From: Petrolisthes cinctipes
Lineage: Eukaryota; Arthropoda; Malacostraca; Decapoda; Porcellanidae
Assembly: GCA_033782935.1 (NCBI GenBank)
Contig: JAWQEG010000361.1
Location: forward strand, 140,001-204,000
Reading direction: 5' to 3'
DNA: 64,000 bases
In this document: positions 44,050-54,010 of the stretch, in pieces
Layout: each line of letters starts with the position of its first letter
Numbering within the stretch: the stretch's first letter is position 1
The notes under the pieces: model-generated
The model's database searches: none
Told to the model about the DNA's origin: nothing
What the model saw: the letters and a program-made list of their open reading frames with translations, nothing else
Program-made: the position numbers and the translations under genes

Positions 44050-44169
44050 TGCCAGAGAAGACCCCCCCAGACCCCTCACAGCCCCCTACTCCTGCCCCAG
44101 CACCCCCCAAGGCACTGGTCAAACCACAAGTACTTACACATGTTATTGAAGGATTTGTTATACATGAAG
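44050..44169 (+). CDS. ph: ph exon 11: HD1 motif
   Basis: Residues 862-901. After a Pro-rich start it encodes PKALVKPQVLTHVIEGFVIH (881-900), the homology domain 1 (HD1) found just before the FCS finger in all Ph/PHC proteins. HD1 completes in the next exon with SEPFPV. Acceptor TTTCTCCCCACAG, donor GAAG|GTGAGT, phase 1 on both sides. The match to HD1 is close and leaves little doubt about the family. Confidence 0.96.
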
Positions 44170-44239
44170 GTGAGTTGTAATACATTTGATTATACTTGGA
44201 ATGTTATGTTTGTTATATATTTCGTTATACATTACTGTA

Positions 44240-45060
44240 TGTAATAGAGGCAGGAGGTGAAGCTAAAGGTGGAGACAGTGTGGGGGCACAGTAGGTTCCC
44301 CCACATATAGGTTTACATTCTTTTCAATGCATATTTTAGTGACTATGAATTATTAAAACAAAAATTTAATGTGTAAAATTTTTGTTGTTGTTGTTGAAGT
44401 TCCTCAAGCTGTCTGACCGAGCAGCCCTGAGCCCCTGAGGAAGGCCATGGCCTGAACCGGGCTTTCCAACAATGCCCTCAGAGAGTGTATGTTGTATTGT
44501 TGGCGAGTGTGGTTGTGTGCGTTGCAGTCTTCAATAATGTGTTTAATAGAATGGGGTGCTGTGTTGCATCCTGCACAGGCATCCACAATGGCTCCATCCA
44601 GCTTCTTCTGATATGTCAGAAGGGCCGGGTGGTGGCCACACCGCAGCCTGGCCAGGTGGACTCTGTCCTCATGGGGAAAAGATGATGCAGCTGAGTGTTG
44701 TTCATGATTGTTTGGATGGACTGATGAGTGATTTGAGTATTGATATGTTTCTGGAGATTGGTTTGGGGTGGACAGGGTGTAAGAGATGATAGTATTTGTG
44801 TATGGTATCGTGTACTGGGTGTTGTTTTGATGTTCCTTGGCATGTGTGGGTGTTGTGCCATGTAGTGTAGTGGATGGTGTGGGTTTGTGGAGGCTGCAGC
44901 AAGTGTTTGTGTGCCTCTCATGTCAAGGCGATCCTTGATCTTGAGGACTTTGGTTTTGTGGTGGTGGTCTGTAGGTGTGGTGGCTGTGCAACGTGAGTCA
45001 CAAGGTGTAATTACTGATACTGTTCATCTCTGAGGCAGATCCACACTAGGGTCTTCAAAA
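44240..45060 (-). mobile_element. LINE 3' fragment with RNase-H-like C-terminal remnant
   Basis: On the minus strand the frames read LARLRCGHHPALLTYQKKLD (across a frameshift near 44,620), then DACAGCNTAPHSIKHIIEDC and LRGSGLLGQTA. This is the Cys-rich C-terminal tail typical of jockey-type LINEs after RNase H. The 3' part (44,245-44,305) is almost the same as 4,808-4,870 in the leader of the 4.6-kb LINE. The fragment is 5' truncated and full of stops. Confidence 0.7.
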
Positions 45061-45234
45061 CCTAATTCTCTCAGCAGTCTGCACTAAACACTTAAAGTAT
45101 TTTTCCTTACTATAATCCATTCAGTTGAATGGTACATCTGGCTCTTAGTGGGTTTTTGTTTCTGCATACATAATGCACTGTTTGTTTGGCTTATAGCCAA
45201 CATGTGTACACAATTGTTTCCTCTCTCGTTTTTT

Positions 45235-45370
45235 TTACAGCTGTGGCAATTTTGCTAGCCAGACTGCACACTCCTGCCTGTTTGTAGACATTTCTTTGAA
45301 ATGCTGACAACTCATCCAGGCTAGCACTTGCCAAGAGCAAAATTGCCCCATGTGAAGGTGCCTTTACAGA
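45235..45370. mobile_element. Possible PIF/Harbinger-type MITE
   Basis: TTACAGCTGTGGCAATTTTG at the left is mirrored by CAAAATTGCC and AAGGTGCCTTTACAG at the right. TTTACAG appears on both sides as a possible target duplication. It is short and imperfect, so confidence is low. Confidence 0.4.
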
Positions 45371-45683
45371 ATTGTCAATCAAAATAGTGTGTGTGTGTGT
45401 ACTTGTATGCATGCATGTGCTGTAGTACATTCATGTCTCCTTTTTTTGGGGGGCGGGGATAAATCTGCGAGTAGAGGAAAATGGAATTGCCAGCTATTTT
45501 CAGACAGTGTTCATGTTCCTGACGACCATTTGTTGAATTGGCTGAGCCTCTCAAACTATTTAACTTCCTTCCTTTTATCACAAATTCTGAATCATCTCTC
45601 CAGCCATATATATATATATATACCGGTATATTTTTAATCCACATTCTAAATATTTTTAACTAAATGCATTCTCTCTCTCCCAG

Positions 45684-45884
45684 CCTCAGAACCGTTTCCA
45701 GTGAGCCGGTCATCTCTCCTTACTGAAATATCAACCTCCTCTAAACCCACTAGACCTACAAACACCCCCACCGCTGCCATATCCCCATCACCTACTGCCC
45801 CCTCTCATGCAGTTGGTGTGGGTGTTGGGGCAGTAGTGGGGGGACAAGCAGAGAAGGAAAATCAGCCAGACAAAGATCTGTCCA
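45684..45884 (+). CDS. ph: ph exon 12: end of HD1 and Ser/Pro-rich linker
   Basis: Residues 902-968. It starts ASEPFPVSRSSLLTEISTSS, the C-terminal end of HD1, and continues with a Thr/Pro-rich linker, a VGVGVGAVVGG patch and KENQPDKDLS. Acceptor CTCTCTCCCAG, donor TCCA|GTAAGG, phase 1 both ends. Confidence 0.93.
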
Positions 45885-46028
45885 GTAAGGGTTATTACAT
45901 TTTTATTATTGTTATTTGTAGCAGTATTAGTTTTTTTTTTTTGTTATTTTATATATATATATATATCTATATATATACCAGGCATTTTATCTCCATGCTG
46001 GAGGTAGCCCTTTGCTAGGGAAATCTTA

Positions 46029-46699
46029 AGGCCCGTCCACACGATCGAGCAGTGCTCGCGAACACAAGCGAGCTGTTTGCCTGTCGACGGGCTTACCGCT
46101 TGTGTTCGCGAGCACACCAGCAAACTGCCCGTGCTGGTGGTGGTTCGAATTCACCGAACACTGCGGTTACCCGGGGTAGTATGACGTCGCTGCCACACAC
46201 ACAAGGTTTCCTATGGTATGGAGCCAATGGGCCGTGGTTGTCAGTATTATCGCTGGCAATCGAGTAACATGCGAAATGTATTTGGGTCCATTCTCATGTA
46301 CTTTATGAAGTCATTCGTATTCCCAGCTTTTAATTCCCGTAATATTGTCACATGACTTCCCAACTGTTTTCTTTTAATTAGCCAGTCTTTACACCATTTG
46401 TCTTTCTTCACTGTGTTCTTTCTCTTCCTCATGTACATAGCAATTATTATGCTAAACAGCGCTATACATTTGCGTTCCTTCTTATTAGGCACCATAGTTA
46501 TCGTACCGGTACTCTCACGACCCAGTCGACCACCTGCTCTGGCTCCTGCCCGGCTGTGAGCGGCGAGCCTGTGACAGTGTGACACGTTCGTTTGAACACC
46601 ACAACAAGTGTGCCTGCCGCGTGCACAAGCGGTAAGCCCGTCAACAGGCGAACAGCTCGCTTGTGTTCGCGAGCACTGCTCGATCGTGTGGACGGGCCT
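46029..46699 (-). mobile_element. PIF/Harbinger element with TTA target duplication
   Basis: AGGCCCGTCCACACGATCGA at the left end is mirrored exactly at the right, and inverted similarity extends for about 70 bp. TTA flanks both sides (46,026-46,028 and 46,700-46,702). The minus-strand frame at 46,247-46,500 reads KWCKDWLIKRKQLGSHVTIL and YMRMDPNTFRMLL, the N-terminal part of PIF/Harbinger DDE transposases. The catalytic DDE core is missing. Confidence 0.88.
46247..46585 (-). pseudogene. Harbinger transposase N-terminal fragment
   Basis: The frame gives RKRKNTVKKDKWCKDWLIKR, LGSHVTILRELKAGNTNDF and IKYMRMDPNTFRMLLDC. The W-x2-pW-L-x-R and FLRMDPxTFxxLL patterns precede the DDE nuclease domain in Harbinger transposases. 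The frame ends where the element does, so only about 85 residues remain of a protein normally over 350. Confidence 0.75.
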
Positions 46700-46969
46700 T
46701 TACATGGGAGGGGTTTCCCGTGCCCCTCGCCCCGAAGCCATTGCACCGTAAACAGTGGGTGATGGAGTCGCCACATCCCTACGCCAATTACACCGGGATA
46801 GTGAGTTCACAACTCCTCGACTTATGTCCTGTACATATTCTCTGCTAGGTGAACAGGGGTTACACATTTAAGGAAACAATCCCAAATTGTCTCCACCCGA
46901 CCGGGGATTCGAACCCAGGCCCTCTCGGATGGGAGCCGAGCGCACTAACCACTACACCACCGGGCAGTA

Positions 46970-47683
46970 TTAGTCAATTATTATTATTATTATTATCATT
47001 AGTACAGTAGTAGTATAATCCAGCCACCAGAGGTCAATATCATTACTGTGGGTGCCCATCCAGTGCTGATGCCTATCCCTGATTAATGGGGAGGTTGGCA
47101 TACAGCCAACAAACCAGCCAAAACTAGGTGGAAAGTTAAATCCAGATTGCCTTGGAAATATCTGAGAGGGCAGGAGAGACAAGGACCAAGCAGTTTGGAA
47201 AAGATTATCCAGAAACATTGACCCCATGTGAAGGATGTACTGGGACATGTTTTATCCAGGAGGGACGCGGATTCATTGACAGTCCCATCACTACCGATAT
47301 CAGTAGTAAAGTGTGTAGAAAGAGATGGTCCATCTATTCTAAACAGACATCTGATCTAAGTGATAATGAAGATGTATGGGTAGTAATGGCCATACACACA
47401 CACATTCGATCTCCATCCATGCACTAATAAATAAACTGAAGATGTTAGCTACAGTTGTATGTCACATAGGTGGGAAAAAAAGTGGAGTATTAGTCATAGT
47501 AATTGATTTATCCTTATTATTCTTGTTATATTTAGGAATGAATTGCTATTATTATTGATAGAAGTACATTATTATTATTTTTCTCCCAATTTCTTTCAAT
47601 TTTCCATTAATATGGTACTAGGATAATATCATATTTTTCTTCCATCTTATATACCCAACACTAATCCTATATTCTCAACACAG
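46970..47683. other. ph intron 12, unassigned
   Basis: The 91-codon frame at 47,152-47,427 has no recognised domain and no clear splice borders. The rest is AT-rich with an ATT run at 46,977-46,997. Confidence 0.4.
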
Positions 47684-47810
47684 GAAAAAGGCCGCTAGAC
47701 CAAACTTCCCCTAAAGCAGACACGGCAAAGTGTGAATTCTGTGGCAAAACTGACCTGCGATCTAAATTCAAACGTTCCAAGCGCTTTTGTAGCACTGCCT
47801 GTGCTAAGAG
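47684..47810 (+). CDS. ph: ph exon 13: FCS-type zinc finger
   Basis: Residues 969-1010. The FCS finger has Cys 985 and 988 (KCEFCGK) and Cys 1004 and 1008 (RFCSTACAKR), with a basic FKRSKR stretch between. FCS fingers of PHC and L3MBTL proteins bind RNA in a sequence-independent way and stabilise the complex on chromatin. Acceptor CTCAACACAG (phase 1), donor AAGAG|GTAGGT (phase 2). The split codon 1011 gives Arg, restoring CAKRYNVGC across the junction exactly as in the family. Confidence 0.97.
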
Positions 47811-47906
47811 GTAGGTGTGTGTGTGTTGCATTGTGAGAGAGAGAGAATGTTTGCGTGAAAATATAATGTCTTTTTTTGTACTTACACTCTTCCTATTTTA
47901 GCAATA

Positions 47907-49684
47907 CAGTAAAAGTCCTAAACTTCGGAAGGCAGGGGAACATGAGACTTCTGAATTTTCTATTTCTCTGAATTTACGGGAATATACCTAAAAATGACAC
48001 TATCCAGCTCGGGTAACTCAGGTTTTCTTAAGCTTTTCTTCTCTCTAACTTCTTCACACTCTCTGCCTTGGCAGCAAGCTTCTTGTACTCTGCAGCCTTG
48101 TATTTGACATTGTAGATTGTCCTACGCCATACTCCGCCATGAGCACTGAAACTCTAAATCCCCTCTCTAATTTCGCTAATATTTCTAGTTTCTGTACCAT
48201 ACTTAACGTAACATACGTCTTCCCACGTTTGTTTCTGACTGGTTTCTTGGGAAACAGCGAAAATTAGGTAGAAATATAAGAGTAATGTTGGAGATGTACA
48301 GTAAGATCTCGCATCCAACGAATAATAGGTGCCAAAAAAGGTGCGTTAGATACGAATTCGTTAGATGCGAATACATAAACATATGGGGGAAATTATAATC
48401 GGTACCAAAAATACAACTGAAACTCAATTGGCTTGTATTTACGGCATACAGTTTTAAAAAATATACAAGAAATGTGTAAAATAATTAAGAAACGTGTAAA
48501 ATAATAAAGAAATGTGGAACATTCTCCTATGAGGGATGAATTTTGTATGCGGCGGCAAGGGACACTAGTTATCACTTATCACAAGCCGCTCCCTCACTGC
48601 CACCAGTCCCACCACCACATCCTCCACCACCATCCTCCCTCTCACTGTCTGCTGCATCTTGTGATGATGCTTGGAGTTTTGTTATCTTATCGTCTGCACT
48701 TTTTTCCTTCACAATAAATCCATCAAAGTCATCAGGAATGTCACTAAGAATGTTCACTATATCCTCCTCACCATCACTCACAGTCTCTTGTCCATCATTT
48801 TCATCAAGATTTTCCATAATTTCCTGAAGCTCACTGTGCTTGTTTCTCTGTTTTAGGGAATTTTGGAGTCCACACAGGGAAATAATATACAGTTCGTTCA
48901 AGAGTAAACAGGGAAATTTCTACCAGATGAAATACCAAAAAGACCATCAGTGTTCAGCTGGAGTAAACAGGGTATAATTGAGGTAAAAAGGGAAATTCTT
49001 ATGTTCAAGTAAGGGAAATTTCGTCAGACAGACCTGGCAACACTGAGTGAGAGGGAAGGAGGCAGTGGGGAGTGGCTGTTTGTTCGGGATTTTTCGCTGT
49101 TCACTCAGGATTTTTTCGTTAGATTTGAAACTATACTCGTTAGATGAGAATAGAGGTAGATGTCCAAAATGTCGTTAGATACGAATTCGTTAGATGCGAG
49201 ATCTTACTGTATACACAAACACTAGACCAGTGTAATCAGGGTTCTCATGAAATATTTGTTTTATTACCTTAAAAAATGGTTTGAAAATACCTTAGATGGA
49301 GATATATTACCTTAGATACTGAACTAGGTGACAATTTGAACATAAATTGAACCCTTGACACACAATATATATTTGTGATTTTACTAGTTTTTGACGGGAA
49401 TGAAAGGTATGATCCATATGAAAGCATAAACTTTCTTTTAGACGACCCAGGAATTAAATTGCCCCAAATTATGCTAATCTAGGATAATTACCTTACAAAT
49501 GAGAGCATTGCCGGTGTTACTGAACTAGTGGTGGGAGTAGAATCGCATTGTTGCCATGCCCGTGCAGTCTTCTTTTCTTGGCCTCCCTCCCCCCCATAAA
49601 TTCAGCAATAATTGGTCAGCCAAAAACCTTCCGAAGTAGCGGGCTTTCCGAAGGTTTGAAGTCCGAACTTTTGGACTTTTACTG
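47907..49684 (-). mobile_element. Tigger/pogo-like transposon, interrupted by a second element
   Basis: CAGTAAAAGTCCTAAACTTC at the left and, inverted, CAGTAAAAGTCCAAAAGTTC at the right, both flanked by TA. The minus strand near 48,030-48,245 reads QTWEDVCYVKYGTETRNISE and GVWRRTIYNVKYKAAEYKKL, matching the N-terminal pogo/CENP-B-type helix-turn-helix with stops. The independent element at 48,299-49,209 lies inside it. Confidence 0.75.
48299..49209 (-). mobile_element. Tigger/pogo-like non-autonomous transposon, copy B (nested)
   Basis: CAGTAAGATCTCGCATCCAA and its inverted copy at the right end, flanked by TA. It is in reverse orientation to the copy at 39,864-40,704 and has the same internal acidic frame (48,572-48,901, minus strand). 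It is inserted into the older element at 47,907-49,684. Confidence 0.87.
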
Positions 49685-49766
49685 TATTAAGATTATTAAT
49701 ACGGTTATTTTAATATTTATTTTTTATTACTACTGCTATTAATATTTTTATTTTTATTATGAACAG

Positions 49767-50079
49767 ATACAACGTCGGTTGCTCCAAAAGAATCGGCCTC
49801 TTTCGAATGCCCCAAGAAGGAGATGACCCCCCCGACCCTACACATCCCAGCCCACACAAACGCCCCCGCACCACCCCCACCGAAGACGACTCCATAGATG
49901 ACCTCACGAGCACACCAGACACACAAAATCAATCAATTAACAGTTTAAATATTCAACAAGATGGTGACAATTTTATGGAGGTGGATAATGAAGGAATCGG
50001 AGCACCCAGTTCGGAGCTTTCGGGAAACAGTGCAGATTCACCCTCTAAAAACCACAGGGTTGATATTCTCAAGTGGACG
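49767..50079 (+). CDS. ph: ph exon 14: post-FCS motif, acidic linker, SAM start
   Basis: Residues 1011-1115. It begins RYNVGCSKRIGLFRMPQEGD, the conserved continuation of the FCS region. A Pro-rich stretch follows, then an acidic linker (TEDDSIDDL, QDGDNFMEVDNEGIG), and it ends RVDILKWT. The Trp at 1114 is the first conserved residue of the SAM domain. Acceptor TATGAACAG (phase 2), donor ACG|GTGGGT (phase 0). Confidence 0.95.
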
Positions 50080-50216
50080 GTGGGTAGAATTTTTATTTTT
50101 TTGAGGGGGGGGGAACTTATATTATTTTTAAATGCTTCTTTGGAATTGGTTTAATATTCTTTTAACGTTTTTCTTACTTTTGAAGTAGTGAACAAATTTT
50201 TTAGGAAGTATATTTA

Positions 50217-51231
50217 CAGTAAAACCTCTGTTTTCTGACCATTTATGAAGGTTACAGTCCAACAGATAATCCCAAAGGTTGGGGTCTATGGGATTGACAC
50301 ATATCTTTTGGAGTAATTAATTCCCCTTCCAAACAATTACCATGGGTAAACCAAGCAGAAGGGTTACTGGTAATTTATGCATCACATGTTTTAATACTCT
50401 AGGCTGCCTCGACTTTTCCAGAATTGCATGTTTAAAGCGATGCGATTCATCAGCAATTGCCCAAAATAACAGACACTCTTTGTTTATTCAGCTTCTGACC
50501 AGGTTGGCAGACGGTCTTTTTCTGCTTCCATGTTCATTCGCATTTCCTTCCAAAACACTCCGGTTTCATCAGCATTATAAATTTGAAAATGTTCAAATTT
50601 TTCAGACTTATTAAGCATATTTAGTTTCACACAAAAAAGTTCTATAGCCTCAACAGCTGCATGCTGAATGTCACAACCACGAACGGGAATACCACTTGAT
50701 CACTGTTGTGAAAACCACTTGTCAACTGATTCTTCTAATTCACTGTCTTTCGGTAACTTTAATATTTTTCTGATGGTTGTAGCTTCCTCTCCTTTTTCAC
50801 CGATATCAAACTTATCCTGATTTGACCTCAAGTCTTTCACTATTGTAATTCCCACAATATACTCGCCTTCGAGGCTTGTTACTGATCGTCTTTGTTACAA
50901 TTGCATCAGTATTTTCAGTTTATCACTTATACTAAGCACAACATGTTTTCTTTTAGGCTTAGTTGGAGGCATTGTCTCTCGAACAAACTTGTGGGAGCAC
51001 AAATACACAGTCATAGGAGATGCTTACTCTGTAGTTTCTGGGCAGTAATGAGGCGGCAGGAGGCCTATGTACTAAGTCCCCTGGGTGAGGCTAAAATCTA
51101 TTTTTAGATCTAGGGTGCGGCGATGTGACAGTTGTGACTGCTCACCTCTTTCCTCTCATGTCTGCTCACAGTATCGACAGTTAACCAAAAAGTCGGTTAA
51201 GTGAAGGTCAGAGAAAATAGAGGTTTTACTG
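50217..51231 (-). mobile_element. Tigger/Jerky-like transposon remnant
   Basis: CAGTAAAACCTCTGTTTTCT and an inverted copy (CAGTAAAACCTCTATTTTCT) at the right end, flanked by TA. On the minus strand near 50,480-50,600 the sequence reads YNADETGVFWKEMRM. NADETG-FW is the block around the first catalytic Asp of Jerky/Tigger (CENP-B-type) DDE transposases. An upstream frame on that strand reads LPKDSELEESVDKWF. Stops and frameshifts mark it as dead. Confidence 0.85.
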
Positions 51232-51355
51232 TAGTTTGGGTTAACTCTCAATAATATCTTTTCTTTTGGCTGTATTATATTTTGAAAAACGTGTTTAAGT
51301 TCAAAATTTTATACAGAGGGTAATGCTATAAAAAAAAATATGCATAAACTATGTA

Positions 51356-52005
51356 CAGTAGGATCACACCAATAACGCCTAATTAGTGCCTGAAAAACGC
51401 CGTTATTTGCGAAAACGTTATTTGCGTGACATTGAAATACATGTATATAGGGTTAATTGGTGCCGCCACCCCAGGAATTTGACCCATTTTTCCCAATTTC
51501 AATGTTCCTTGCACCACTCTCGATCATTGTAACAATATTTTCTTTATCCTGAAGCGAGTATGCTCGGTTCTTGTGACTTTGTCGTTTTGTTTTCAAACTT
51601 TTGGCAGAGGAATTATTAGAAGTTCCCGGGAGTTCTGGTAGCAAGTTCCCCCTCCCACCACCACTGCTGCTTCCCACACGTGAGGCGTAAGCCATTGTTG
51701 ACCGCCAACACTTGAGACAGAGCGCAATAGAGGCGAAAACCACACACGCAGCACTAGTGAACCGAGGAAAGTGAGCGCGGGAACTGGGGACTGGGGAGGG
51801 GAGGGACCGAGGGTCCGTGTGGGGGTGGCTGACGTCACAAGATGGCGGAAAACAAACACTATTCTAAATGCGAGATATACGTTATTTGAAAATATACGTT
51901 ATTTGAGAGAATCTAAACGTTATTATAGAAAGTGAGTGTCTATTCTAACTTACCGTTATTGCTGAAAACGTTATTTTGGAAGTCGTTATTGGTGTGAGCC
52001 TACTG
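51356..52005 (-). mobile_element. Tigger/pogo-like non-autonomous transposon with N-terminal HTH remnant
   Basis: CAGTAGGATCACACCAATAA and an inverted CAGTAGGCTCACACCAATAA, flanked by TA. Minus-strand frame 51,453-51,743 reads RQSHKNRAYSLQDKENIVTM then IESGARNIEIGK, the N-terminal psq/CENP-B-like helix-turn-helix of pogo-type transposases. The subterminal region has repeated AACGTTATTTG motifs. Confidence 0.82.
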
Positions 52006-52312
52006 TAATAGTCGAGCTACACATATTTTAATAGAGATGTGTGGTGTTGTAAGTGTAGAGTCAATACCTACAGAGAAGACAAGTAAAGCGAGCATCACGG
52101 CAGCCAATCAGAGAGCTCCATTCATATCTCGGGCTAGGCTCACCATGGACTCAGTCGAGTGGCTGGACAAGTATAAGTAAACAGAGTATAGTACAATTCA
52201 TAAAAATCAAGACAATTTACAAAAATTTAAGGGAACCTACAACTAAAATATAATATTTATAGGACCTCACGAATTAGAACTACCTGTACATTTTTTTTTT
52301 CTCTCTCCCTAG

Positions 52313-52372
52313 GTTAAAGATGGAGTAGATTTTTTAGAAGAAATAATAATGTATTTACTTAATGATAAAAAG
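52313..52372 (+). CDS. ph: Possible alternative ph mini-exon repeating the SAM start
   Basis: A strong polypyrimidine tract and acceptor (TTTTCTCTCTCCCTAG, to 52,312) precede a 60-nt open segment. It encodes 20 residues starting VKDGVDFLEEII, parallel to VKDVVEFIENLP at the start of exon 15. A GTATAG donor follows at 52,373. The segment is phase 0 on both sides, so it could be inserted between exons 14 and 15 without a frameshift. It could also be a decayed tandem copy that is never spliced, because the donor is only moderate. Inclusion would duplicate SAM helix 1. Confidence 0.35.
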
Positions 52373-52507
52373 GTATAGACAATAATAATAGATATATCTC
52401 TCATTATTTCTTTCTCTCTGGTTAGAGAATGACAAGAAATAGATATAGATAGATAGACAAATAATAATAATACCTATATCTTATTATGTATCTTTTTCTT
52501 TTAACAG

Positions 52508-52711
52508 GTTAAGGATGTGGTAGAGTTTATAGAGAATCTCCCCGGTTGCAAAGAATACGCAGAAGACTTTGCACTACAGGAAATAGATGGACAAGCGTTG
52601 ATGTTGTTGAAAGCTGACCATTTGATGTCAGCAATGTCTATGAAATTAGGACCAGCCCTGAAAATATGTGCTAAAATTGAGAGTATGAGGGGAGACAGAA
52701 AAGAGACCTAA
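52508..52711 (+). CDS. ph: ph exon 15: SAM domain and stop
   Basis: Residues 1116-1182 and TAA stop (52,709-52,711). With the preceding WT it forms a complete C-terminal SAM domain: VKDVVEFIENLPGCKEYAED, FALQEIDGQALMLL, then LMSAMSMKLGPALKICAKIE. The DGQALMLL and KLGPALKI motifs are diagnostic for the Ph/PHC SAM, which polymerises head-to-tail and drives Polycomb clustering. Acceptor CTTTTAACAG, phase 0. The protein ends a few residues after the SAM, as is normal for the family. Confidence 0.97.
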   Translation, partial: VKDVVEFIENLPGCKEYAEDFALQEIDGQALMLLKADHLMSAMSMKLGPALKICAKIESMRGDRKET

Positions 52712-53228
52712 TAATGAATGGAAAGGAGGGACAGTGAGAGGAAATACAAGGACGGTAAAGAAAGGAAATAGATGACAGAAATTTAACCAAAATGAAAAAA
52801 AAATTTATTATCACTTTAATATTAAAAAGTACAATTATTATTATTTCTGTTAAATATTTATTGTAATAAGTATATATATATATATACACAAAACTTGACA
52901 TTGTCAGTGTTTGTTGTGAAGAGTCTGTAATGCAGACTGTGTGCAATAACCTGTATGCATTCCTTCATCACTGATTTTCTTATGATCAACAGGGTGTTCC
53001 TACCCTTTATACTTAAGACTTTGTAATGAGATCTTGTTACTCTGAGGGCAATGAGAAAGAAGAAAGAATGTATTAGTAGTATGAATAATAATAGTATTTA
53101 AAAAAAATGATATTTGACATCTTACCCAAGAACTGCTTGCAGTGATAGTTGTATTAGATGAGTTACTGTCATAATGCCAGCTGCAGGGAAAGCAGGTTGA
53201 CTTGCAACCGGCCAGATGCTAAAAATGT
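52712..53228 (+). other. ph 3' untranslated region and downstream
   Basis: AT-rich sequence directly after the stop. No perfect AATAAA was seen in the first 400 bases, only near variants such as ATTAAAAAG near 52,821. The true polyadenylation site is not placed. Confidence 0.5.
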
Positions 53229-54010
53229 TCAGTTGGAAAATGTAAGTAGTTGGCTACAGTAGTATTCGAGTACATTTGGTAAGAACTTAATAATTGTGTC
53301 TGGGTGTGGGAATGCATCAACTGCAGTGTCCAAATCTGTTCCTGGCAGGTAGACCTCTGTTGCCTCTATCATCCCCCTCAGTCTCTTTGCCAAGGTCTTC
53401 AGTCTACTAACCAGGTCATAAAGGTCCTTTCACACATATCAGTGATGTGTGAGTGCCACATCCCCTCAGTGTATGTGAAATCCGTGACATCCATTCACAT
53501 ATACCTGTGGCTCCTCCATACAGTCCTATATTATTCCAGTAATAGCTTGTTTGAAACTGTTATCCATGTACTATATTTTGGTTGTGATAAATCATATAGA
53601 ACAGAATGATTTCAAACCAGTTCAATAAGGAGCTTGTCATTCATGTTTGTTCACAACTCGAAACACTTTTACAAAATCAGTGAAAAACAAATAAAATATA
53701 ATATCAGTGACAACGATATTCAACTTGTCGGCGCTGAAACAGTGAGTCAAAACACAGTACTGCACCGGACGTGTGTTAATGTCTCGCCCAATTTCGAAGT
53801 AATGATATGTATTTTCATTAACACTGAGTGGAGGTGGCAAGACACATCACAGATGTGTGAGAATAGATCTTAATACTGCTGGGCCAAGGCTTCTGGTGGT
53901 GAGGCTGTCTTCCTTAGCCAGGAAGGCCGTTATTTGGCTCCTAAATCTTTGATGCCAGGTGACCCTTGAATCTGCAGCCTATGGCTATTGCCACTTTCAT
54001 TAGAACTTTG
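53229..54010 (-). pseudogene. Unidentified coding remnant, split by a Harbinger-type MITE
   Basis: Minus-strand sequence 53,421-53,229 is open for about 65 codons and reads YDLVSRLKTLAKRLRGMIEA, TEVYLPGTDLDTAVDAF, then IIKFLPNVLEYY before a TGA. Upstream beyond the MITE the same frame continues as LRKTASPPEALAQQY. After removing the MITE and one TTA copy, the junction is in frame. One in-frame stop occurs further upstream. It may be part of a transposon or a host pseudogene. I do not recognise the family. Confidence 0.45.
53422..53870. mobile_element. Harbinger-type MITE with TAA target duplication
   Basis: Left end AGGTCCTTTCACACATATCA and right end, inverted, AGATCTATTCTCACACATCT, continuing through TGATGTGT and GCCAC. 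TAA flanks both sides. It interrupts the minus-strand open frame described at 53,229-54,010. Confidence 0.7.

Larger units (their letters stand above)
45978..46967 (-). mobile_element. tRNA-derived SINE, split by a Harbinger element
   Basis: Reading the minus strand from 46,967 there is a tRNA-like head with box A TGGTGTAGTGG, an anticodon stem around CTCCCAT (CCC, Gly-like) and box B GGTTCGAATCC. The acceptor stem does not pair well, so it is not a working tRNA. The tRNA-unrelated body runs to about 46,703, is interrupted by the element at 46,029-46,699 and resumes to about 45,978. An AT run at 45,950-45,977 may be its tail. Confidence 0.7.

Noticed and set aside
44485..44789. Plus-strand frames of 66-77 codons
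   Set aside because: They are antisense to the LINE RNase-H-tail remnant on the minus strand, which explains the region better.
46880..46967. A functional tRNA-Gly(CCC) gene on the minus strand
   Set aside because: Box A and box B are good, but the acceptor stem does not pair and the tRNA part continues into a SINE body.
47152..47427. 91-codon frame in ph intron 12 as an extra ph exon
   Set aside because: No clear acceptor and donor in matching phase, and exons 12 and 13 already join in phase to give the family sequence.
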